Position numbers and translations under genes: made by a program. DNA of 64,000 nt from Herbaspirillum sp. LeCh32-8. Its GTDB lineage: Bacteria > Pseudomonadota > Gammaproteobacteria > Burkholderiales > Burkholderiaceae_D. Positions 58,476 to 64,000 of the stretch are shown here, piece after piece. Location: positions 1 through 64,000 of the forward strand of contig NZ_JAGIPZ010000012.1 in NCBI RefSeq assembly GCF_017814915.1. Reading direction: 5' to 3'. A model generated the notes under the pieces. That model made no database searches. It saw nothing but the letters and a program-made list of their open reading frames with translations, and had not been told where the DNA came from. The first letter of the stretch is position 1. Every line of letters begins with the position of its first letter.

Positions 58476-58946
58476 ATGAACCGGCATGAAGGCGAAGTCA
58501 TCATCAGGACAGCGACGCGGGAGGATTTCCCGCAATGGAAGGTGCTTTGGGACGACTACAACGCCTTTTACGGACGCCAAGGCCCCACCGCCCTGCCGCT
58601 GGAGATCACCCAAGCCACCTGGGCGCGTATCCACGATGCCGGCGAGCCGGTGCATGCACTGGTGGCCGAGCGCGCCGGCCGGCTGCTGGGCATCGCCCAT
58701 TACCTCTACCACCGCAATACCATCCTGATCGGGCCGGCCTGCTACCTGCAGGATCTGTACACCGCCGAAGCCGCCCGCGGCCAAGGCGTGGGCCGCGCGC
58801 TGATCGAGGAGCTGTACCGGCGAGCCGCCGCCGACGGCGCCGAGCGGGTCTACTGGCACACCCATCACACCAACGCCGCCGCGCGTCGCCTGTACGACAC
58901 GATGGCGGCGGACTCCGGCTTTATCGTCTATCGCAAGTCACTGTAG
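58476..58946 (+). CDS. GNAT family N-acetyltransferase
   Basis: A 156-residue GNAT enzyme. The acetyl-CoA motif is ARGQGVGRALIEELYRRA after YLQDLYTAEA, and HTNAAARRLYDTMA follows. The start at 58476 has GGAGG at good spacing. A TATACT element lies near 58446. It is convergent with cysB. The substrate is unknown; the order of motifs resembles aminoglycoside/polyamine-type acetyltransferases, which is not specific. Confidence 0.88.
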   Translation: MNRHEGEVIIRTATREDFPQWKVLWDDYNAFYGRQGPTALPLEITQATWARIHDAGEPVHALVAERAGRLLGIAHYLYHRNTILIGPACYLQDLYTAEAARGQGVGRALIEELYRRAAADGAERVYWHTHHTNAAARRLYDTMAADSGFIVYRKSL

Positions 58947-58953
58947 CGAGCAA

Positions 58954-59889
58954 TTAGTGCTGCGCGTTGGCCTCGTTCAAGGCATTGACGATGTCGGCGC
59001 GCTTCAGGTCGGGTGCGAACTGAAGGATGAAGTCATAGGCGTAGCCGCGCAGGTAGGCGCCGCGGCGCACGGCCAGGCGAGCGATGTTGGGCTTGAACAG
59101 GTGGGCGGCATTGATGGCCACCAGATCCTGGTGCTTGCCCTGATCCACCGCCATCGAGGCCACCAGGCCCACGCCCATGCCCAGCGCTACGTACTGCTGG
59201 ATCACGTCGGAATCCATCGCGGTGAGCACGATATCGGGTTCGATGCCGGCCTGGCGGAAGGCCTCGTCGATATGACCGCGGCCGGTGAAGCCGACGTCAT
59301 AGGTGATCAGCGGCCAGGTCGCCAGGTCCTCCAGGCTGACCTGCTCCAACCCTAGCAACGGATGTCCTTGCGGAACCACCAGCACGTGGCTCCAGGTATA
59401 ACAGGGGAAAGACACCAGCTCCTTGAACTGCGACAGGCCCTCGGTGGCGATGCCGATGTCGGCCTTGCCCGAGATCACCCATTCGGCGATGTGTTCCGGC
59501 GCGCTCTGCTGCAGGGCGATGCGCACCTGCGGGAAGGCGTCGCGAAACGCCTGCACCACGCGCGGCAGCACGTAGCGCGCCTGCGTGTGGGTGGTGGCGA
59601 TCGAGAGCGTGCCGCTCTGCTCGCCGGAGTATTCCTTGCTGGCGCGGCGCAGGTTCTCGGCCTCCAGCAGCAGGCGCTCGACGATGCCGAGGATGCCCTT
59701 GCCGGGCTCGGTCAGGCCGGTCAGGCGCTTGCCGTTGCGCTCGAAGATTTCCACGCCCAGCTCTTCTTCGAGCTCGCGGATCTGGCGCGACACGCCGGGC
59801 TGCGAGGTGAAGAGCACATTGGCCACTTCGGTCAGGTTGAAGCCGCAGCGCGCGGCTTCGCGGATGGAACGCAGTTGCTGGAAGTTCAT
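58954..59889 (-). CDS. cysB: LysR-type regulator CysB
   Basis: A 311-residue LTTR. The N-terminal helix-turn-helix ([38 protein letters not shown]) and the effector domain ([46 protein letters not shown]) match CysB rather than general LysR proteins. In known cases it activates sulfate-assimilation genes in response to acetylserine. It overlaps cysA by 4 bases at the end of the sulfate importer unit, so regulator and transporter are coexpressed. Confidence 0.94.
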   Translation of the reverse strand: MNFQQLRSIREAARCGFNLTEVANVLFTSQPGVSRQIRELEEELGVEIFERNGKRLTGLTEPGKGILGIVERLLLEAENLRRASKEYSGEQSGTLSIATTHTQARYVLPRVVQAFRDAFPQVRIALQQSAPEHIAEWVISGKADIGIATEGLSQFKELVSFPCYTWSHVLVVPQGHPLLGLEQVSLEDLATWPLITYDVGFTGRGHIDEAFRQAGIEPDIVLTAMDSDVIQQYVALGMGVGLVASMAVDQGKHQDLVAINAAHLFKPNIARLAVRRGAYLRGYAYDFILQFAPDLKRADIVNALNEANAQH

Positions 59890-60974
59890 CGCGCGTCCCC
59901 TTCTTCACGGGCGGCCTGATCGGCGAACACCCGCAGGCGACGCGGCTTGACCACCAGGGTTTCGCCGTTCTTCAGGTTCAGCTGGGCAAAACGTTCGTTG
60001 GGGATCACGGCTTCGATCCGTTGTTCGTTGTCGTCACGCTCCAGCTCCAGCTGGGCCAAAGGACCGATGGCGTGCGAGCGCTTCAGTTGCACCACGATGC
60101 CTTCGGCGCCGGGCGAGTAGCGCTCCACGTCCAGCTCGTGCGGACGCACGAAGCCGATGCCGGCCGCGTCCTGCGCGTCGCCGTGGCCGGGCGCGTCGAA
60201 ACGCGCGCCGCCGGCGTCCAGCACGCCTTCATGCAGGCGGCCATGGAACAGGTTGACGTTGCCGAGGAAGCCGTAGACGAACGGCGACGCCGGCTGGTTG
60301 TAAACCTCTTGCGGCGAGCCGATCTGCTCCACTTTTCCTTTGTTCATCAGCACCACCTGATCCGCCACTTCCAGCGCTTCTTCCTGGTCGTGGGTGACGA
60401 AGATGCTGGTCACATGCAGCTCGTCATGCAAACGACGCAGCCAGCGGCGCAGCTCCTTGCGCACCTTGGCGTCGAGCGCGCCGAAGGGCTCGTCCAGCAG
60501 CAGCACGCGCGGCTCCACCGCCAGCGCGCGCGCCAGGGCGATACGCTGGCGCTGGCCGCCGGAGAGTTGCGGCGGATAACGATCGGCCAGCCAGTCCAGC
60601 TGCACCAGCTCCAGCAGGCTCCTGACCTTCTCGCGGATCACCGCTTCCGAGGGGCGCTGGCTGCGTGGCTTCACGCGCAGGCCGAAGGCGATGTTGTCGA
60701 ACACGGTCATGTGCTTGAACAACGCGTAGTGCTGGAACACGAAACCGACCTGGCGCTCGCGCACGTGGCGCGCCGAGGCGTCGTCCCCGTCCAGCAGCAC
60801 CTGGCCGGAGTCCGGCGATTCGAGGCCGGCAATGATGCGCAGCAGCGTGGTCTTGCCGCAACCCGACGGGCCCAGCAGCGCAGTCAGCTCGCCTGCCGGG
60901 AAGTCCAGCGAGACGTTGTCCAGCGCGGTGAAGTTGCCGAAGCGCTTGTTGATGTGTTTGACTTCGATGCTCAT
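59886..60974 (-). CDS. cysA: Sulfate/thiosulfate ABC transporter ATPase CysA
   Basis: A 362-residue ATPase. Walker [12 protein letters not shown], signature [15 protein letters not shown], Walker [15 protein letters not shown] and [17 protein letters not shown] are present. The C-terminal TOBE-type domain ([13 protein letters not shown]) fits CysA. It lies 12 bases after cysW and overlaps cysB by 4 bases. Confidence 0.95.
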   Translation of the reverse strand: MSIEVKHINKRFGNFTALDNVSLDFPAGELTALLGPSGCGKTTLLRIIAGLESPDSGQVLLDGDDASARHVRERQVGFVFQHYALFKHMTVFDNIAFGLRVKPRSQRPSEAVIREKVRSLLELVQLDWLADRYPPQLSGGQRQRIALARALAVEPRVLLLDEPFGALDAKVRKELRRWLRRLHDELHVTSIFVTHDQEEALEVADQVVLMNKGKVEQIGSPQEVYNQPASPFVYGFLGNVNLFHGRLHEGVLDAGGARFDAPGHGDAQDAAGIGFVRPHELDVERYSPGAEGIVVQLKRSHAIGPLAQLELERDDNEQRIEAVIPNERFAQLNLKNGETLVVKPRRLRVFADQAAREEGDAR

Positions 60975-60986
60975 GTGCGACTCCCT

Positions 60987-61877
60987 TTATTCGCTCTCGG
61001 AGACGGTCAGCTGCTTGTGCAGCCGCCACTCGATGACGCTCTTGATCGCCAGCGTCACCAGCGCCAGGAAGGCCAGCAGGGACGCCACGGCGAAGGCGCC
61101 GGTGATGTTGAATTCGTTGTAGAGGATCTCGACCTGCAGCGGGATGGTGTTGGTCTCGCCGCGAATGTGGCCGGACACCACCGACACTGCACCGAACTCG
61201 CCCATGGCGCGGGCGTTGCACAGGATCACGCCGTACAGCAGGCCCCACTTGATGTTGGGCAGGGTCACGTGCCAGAAGGTGCGCCAGCCGGAGGCGCCCA
61301 GCACCAGCGCGGCTTCTTCCTCCTCGCTGCCTTGCGACTGCATCAGCGGGATCAGCTCGCGCGCCACGAACGGGAATGTCACGAACACGGTGGCCAGCAC
61401 GATGCCCGGCACGGCGAACAGGATCTTGATGTCATGCTCGCGCAGCCACGGGCCGAAGTAACCCTGCAGGCCGAACAGCAGCACGTAGATCAAGCCCGAG
61501 ATCACCGGCGAGACCGAGAATGGCAGGTCGATCAGCGTCAGCAGCAAGTTCTTGCCGCGGAACTCGAACTTGGCGATGGCCCAGGCCGCCGCCACGCCGA
61601 ACACCAGATTCAGCGGCACGGCGATGGCCGCAGTCAGCAACGTCAACTTGATGGCGGACCAGGCGTCTGGCTCGGTGATCGAGGCCACGTAGACATCCCA
61701 GCCCTTCTTCAGCGCCTCGTAGAACACCGCCACCAGCGGCACGAACAGGAACAGCGTGAGGAAAGCCAGCGCGACGCCCACCAGCGCCACGCGCACCCAC
61801 AAGGGTTCCAGCGTGGCGGACGGTGTCAGCGGCGGTTCGCCGCGGCCGTTGAAAGTACTTGTCGGTGCGCCGCTCAT
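60987..61877 (-). CDS. cysW: Sulfate ABC transporter permease CysW
   Basis: A 296-residue permease with about six core helices and the loop [20 protein letters not shown] that contacts the ATPase. The end of the domain ([20 protein letters not shown]) is diagnostic of CysW. Its start lies 1 base after the cysT stop, so they are translated together. Confidence 0.94.
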   Translation of the reverse strand: MSGAPTSTFNGRGEPPLTPSATLEPLWVRVALVGVALAFLTLFLFVPLVAVFYEALKKGWDVYVASITEPDAWSAIKLTLLTAAIAVPLNLVFGVAAAWAIAKFEFRGKNLLLTLIDLPFSVSPVISGLIYVLLFGLQGYFGPWLREHDIKILFAVPGIVLATVFVTFPFVARELIPLMQSQGSEEEEAALVLGASGWRTFWHVTLPNIKWGLLYGVILCNARAMGEFGAVSVVSGHIRGETNTIPLQVEILYNEFNITGAFAVASLLAFLALVTLAIKSVIEWRLHKQLTVSESE

Positions 61878-61878
61878 G

Positions 61879-62769
61879 TCAGGTTCTTTCCGCCCGGCCG
61901 CGCTTGCGGGTCCAGGCTTGCAGCAGGTTGATCGTCAGCAGCAACAGGAAGGACACGACCAGCATCACCGTGGCAATCGCGGTGGCGCCAGCGTAGTCGT
62001 ATTGCTCCAGCTTGGTCACGATGAACAGCGGCGTGATCTCGGAGACCATCGGCATGTTGCCCGCGATGAAGACCACCGAGCCGTACTCACCGGCGGCGCG
62101 CGCGAAGGACAGCGCGAAACCGGTCAGCAGCGCCGGTAGCACGGTCGGGAAGATCACATAGGTGAAGGTCTGCCAGCGGCTGGCGCCGAGGCTGGCGGCA
62201 GCCTCTTCCAGCTCGCGCTCGGCGTCTTCCAGCACCGGCTGCACGGTGCGCACCACGAACGGTAAGCCGATGAAGGTCAGCGCCACCAGCACGCCCAGCG
62301 GGGTGAAGGCGACCTTGATGCCGACCTTGGCCAGCAGGCTGCCGATCCAGCCGTTCTGCGAATACAGGGTGGTCAACGCGATGCCGGCCACCGCGGTGGG
62401 CAAGGCGAACGGCAGGTCGACCAAGGCGTCGACGATGCGTTTGCCGGGAAAGCGGTAACGCACCAGCACCCAGGCCACGATGCCGCCGAAGACCACATTG
62501 ATCAGCGCGCCGATCAGCGCGGCGCCAAAGGTCAACCGATAGGAGGCCATCACGCGCGGCGAGGTCACCGCGTCGACGAAGCCGTCCCAGGTCAGGGTGA
62601 AGGTCTTGAGAAACAGCGCCGACAGCGGGATCAGCACGATCAGCGCGAGATAGAAGATGGTGAACCCGAGCGACAGCCCGAAACCGGGCAGCACGCGCTT
62701 GCCGCGTCCGGCGCTTTGGGCCGGACCGACGGCCTGCGGGGCCACGATCGATACAGTTGATGCGGACAT
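61879..62769 (-). CDS. cysT: Sulfate ABC transporter permease CysT
   Basis: A 296-residue permease. The motif [20 protein letters not shown] contacts CysA, and [20 protein letters not shown] is typical of CysT/CysU. It is the first gene of the cysTWA-cysB unit. No sulfate-binding protein gene precedes it; only 162 bases separate it from an unrelated hydrolase gene. A TATAGT promoter element lies 30 bases upstream. Confidence 0.94.
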   Translation of the reverse strand: MSASTVSIVAPQAVGPAQSAGRGKRVLPGFGLSLGFTIFYLALIVLIPLSALFLKTFTLTWDGFVDAVTSPRVMASYRLTFGAALIGALINVVFGGIVAWVLVRYRFPGKRIVDALVDLPFALPTAVAGIALTTLYSQNGWIGSLLAKVGIKVAFTPLGVLVALTFIGLPFVVRTVQPVLEDAERELEEAAASLGASRWQTFTYVIFPTVLPALLTGFALSFARAAGEYGSVVFIAGNMPMVSEITPLFIVTKLEQYDYAGATAIATVMLVVSFLLLLTINLLQAWTRKRGRAERT

Positions 62770-62798
62770 GGAAGCGTTCTCTTTTTATTACAAATGCG

Positions 62799-62804
62799 AC
62801 TATA
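62799..62804 (-). promoter_or_regulatory. Promoter -10 element of the cysTWA-cysB unit
   Basis: TATAGT on the minus strand, 30 bases upstream of the cysT start. No good -35 hexamer is seen at 16-18 bases; the AT-rich stretch TTATAACTAACGG further upstream could be a CysB binding area. A weak -35 fits an activator-dependent promoter. Confidence 0.45.
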
Positions 62805-62931
62805 GGTGACCGATATTCGCATCCGTTAGTTATAAAGAGAACGAAGTTTTTTGCATTCCTTTAGACGAAAACCGAATATGGATACCCGGATCGGGTGAAG
62901 ATTTCTTCGTGGAAAATTACCTTAACGGCAA

Positions 62932-63528
62932 TCAAACCGGGCCGTCTGCGCGCTCCAGCAAGCCCAGCAGCAGGCGCTGGCCGTCGATCCAGTCGCCCAG
63001 GCCGGAGTCGGCGTTGATATGCCCCAATGCGCCGGCGCCGAGGAAATCCGCGCCCCAAGTAGCGGCCCATTGGCGGGCGCGCGGCGCGCTCATCCACGGG
63101 TCGTCCTCGCTGCCCACCACCAGCGCCGGAAACGGCAGGCGGTGGCTGACCCCGGCGGCGACGCCGAACTTCTCCGGATCGGCCGGGGCCACCAGCAAAG
63201 CAGCGGCGATGGGGGCGGCAGCGCCGGACTGCGCCTGCAAGGCGGCGGCGCGATGCACCGTGGTCAAACAACCGAAACTATGGGCCACGATCACGGTAGG
63301 TCGCGCCTGTTGCGCCAACACCTCGCCCAGGCGCTGCGACCAGCGCGGCAGGTCGGCCTGGCTCCAGTCCGCCTGCTCGACCCGTTCGAAGGCGGGATAG
63401 AGGCGCTGCCAGCGCGATTGCCAATGTTCCGGCCCGCTGCCGTGCAAACCCGGCGCAACCAGCACGCGATAAGCCGAAAGGCGCGACGAAGGCGCGGCGG
63501 CGACGGGATGCAGAGAAGGCTGGTTCAT
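62932..63528 (-). CDS. RBBP9/YdeN-type alpha/beta hydrolase
   Basis: A 198-residue small serine hydrolase. The domain opens VLVAPGLHGSGPEHWQSRWQ, with the nucleophile Ser84 in VAHSFGCLTTV, the acid in VVGSEDDPWMS and the His in LGHINADSGLGDW. The start at 63528 has GAGGA; a longer frame from 63756 is the wrong strand's shadow of the EAL gene. Substrate unknown. Confidence 0.88.
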   Translation of the reverse strand: MNQPSLHPVAAAPSSRLSAYRVLVAPGLHGSGPEHWQSRWQRLYPAFERVEQADWSQADLPRWSQRLGEVLAQQARPTVIVAHSFGCLTTVHRAAALQAQSGAAAPIAAALLVAPADPEKFGVAAGVSHRLPFPALVVGSEDDPWMSAPRARQWAATWGADFLGAGALGHINADSGLGDWIDGQRLLLGLLERADGPV

Positions 63529-63595
63529 GGTGTCCTCGCTAGTCGACTGAGTAAGCAGGCAGATCGGCGTCGGGCAAGGCCGAGGCCAGGCTGCC

Positions 63596-64000
63596 TCAGG
63601 CGGCCTGCTGCCCTGCGCTGCCCCGACGCAGCTGCGCACCCGGGGTATCCCACAGGTAACCCTGGGCGTGGATGGGCTGGGCCAGCGCGCTGCCGTATTG
63701 TTCGAGCTTGTCGAAGACCTCGCGGTTCTCGACGCGCTTGAAGAAGATGCGTACACCCTGCTCCGCCGCGCGCAGCAGAAGCAGCGCCACGCTGTCCGGA
63801 TCGGCCAGCTCGCGGGCGTCGACCTTGATCAGGTCGGGCTTGACCTTGTCCAGCAGCCCCAGCGCCTCCAGCGGGCTGTTGGCCGAGACGCCCAGGCGGA
63901 AGCCGTTGCGGCGGTAATTGTCCAGCACGTAATTGAGCAACCAGCGCTGGTTGGGGGTGACCACCGGCAGCTGCAGCACGATGCGCTCGTGCGGCAGCTC
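63596..64000 (-). CDS. EAL-domain-like protein, C-terminal part
   Basis: The visible 134 residues form the end of an EAL-type phosphodiesterase fold. LDKVKPDLIKVDARELAD resembles the helix-strand region before the catalytic Lys/Asp; HAQGYLWDTPG matches the conserved QGYLFSKP end. The usual EGVE motif reads KRVEN, so catalysis on cyclic-di-GMP may be lost or altered. The gene continues past the window edge to the right. It may be a HDOD/EAL-type regulator, but the N-terminus is not visible. Confidence 0.75.
   Translation of the reverse strand, partial: ELPHERIVLQLPVVTPNQRWLLNYVLDNYRRNGFRLGVSANSPLEALGLLDKVKPDLIKVDARELADPDSVALLLLRAAEQGVRIFFKRVENREVFDKLEQYGSALAQPIHAQGYLWDTPGAQLRRGSAGQQAA

Overview
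The window is GC-rich, densely coded bacterial chromosome. The gene set fits a betaproteobacterium close to Herbaspirillum (Oxalobacteraceae): hslO, a divergent trmJ/suhB pair, an lrp-dadA pair, hppD with its own AsnC-type regulator, livKHMGF, and cysTWA followed by cysB. The genus is inferred from gene content and protein style only. There are no rRNA or tRNA genes, no CRISPR array and no prophage. The only mobile DNA is one insertion-sequence end at the left edge. A family of short palindromic repeats is scattered between genes.

Layout. 1-3.2 kb: IS end, LEA-like lipoprotein, DUF455 ferritin-like protein, gamma-carbonic anhydrase-like protein, Hsp33. 3.2-8.9 kb: RNA-linked genes (rsuA, trmJ, suhB, an RhlE-type helicase) plus VOC and GNAT proteins. 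9.1-12.6 kb: a four-gene osmoprotectant-type ABC importer. 13.2-20.5 kb: DUF4197 protein, DHA2 efflux pump, AraC regulator, DMT exporter, double-TM2 protein, small ATP-dependent DNA ligase, CorC-like membrane protein. 20.6-31.4 kb: an iron-siderophore island. 31.4-41.9 kb: GST, MocR-type regulator, YdeP-type molybdoenzyme with a small winged-helix partner, lrp-dadA, topoisomerase IB, Fsr-like pump. 42-47.3 kb: ada/hydrolase/alkB alkylation-repair operon, and hppD with its regulator. 47.4-54.9 kb: DHA2 pump, orphan binding protein, branched-chain amino acid importer. 55.3-64 kb: envelope proteins, sulfate importer with cysB, RBBP9-like hydrolase, and an EAL-like protein cut by the window end.

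The most interesting region is 20.6-31.4 kb. A TonB-dependent receptor and a secreted enterochelin-esterase-like hydrolase are transcribed away from an OmpR-type two-component system. A Fur-box-like site lies between them. A second Fur-box-like site (25675-25689) precedes genes for a PepSY-type membrane protein, a DUF2271 protein and a DUF4198 protein. After an intervening terminator come an ApbE FMN transferase and a membrane-anchored diflavin reductase. The DUF2271 protein carries DGVSGAT, an exact match to the Dxx[ST]GAT flavinylation motif that ApbE enzymes modify. I read the set as an electron relay from NADPH through the diflavin reductase and the PepSY membrane protein to a covalently flavinylated periplasmic carrier that reduces ferric siderophore or iron. 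This is a model; its supports are gene order, the motif and the two Fur-like sites.

Other regulatory features supported by sequence are an Ada-box match upstream of ada, paired direct repeats between lrp and dadA, an inverted repeat between hppD and its regulator, a strong hairpin between livK and livH, and a possible small RNA near 56.3 kb.
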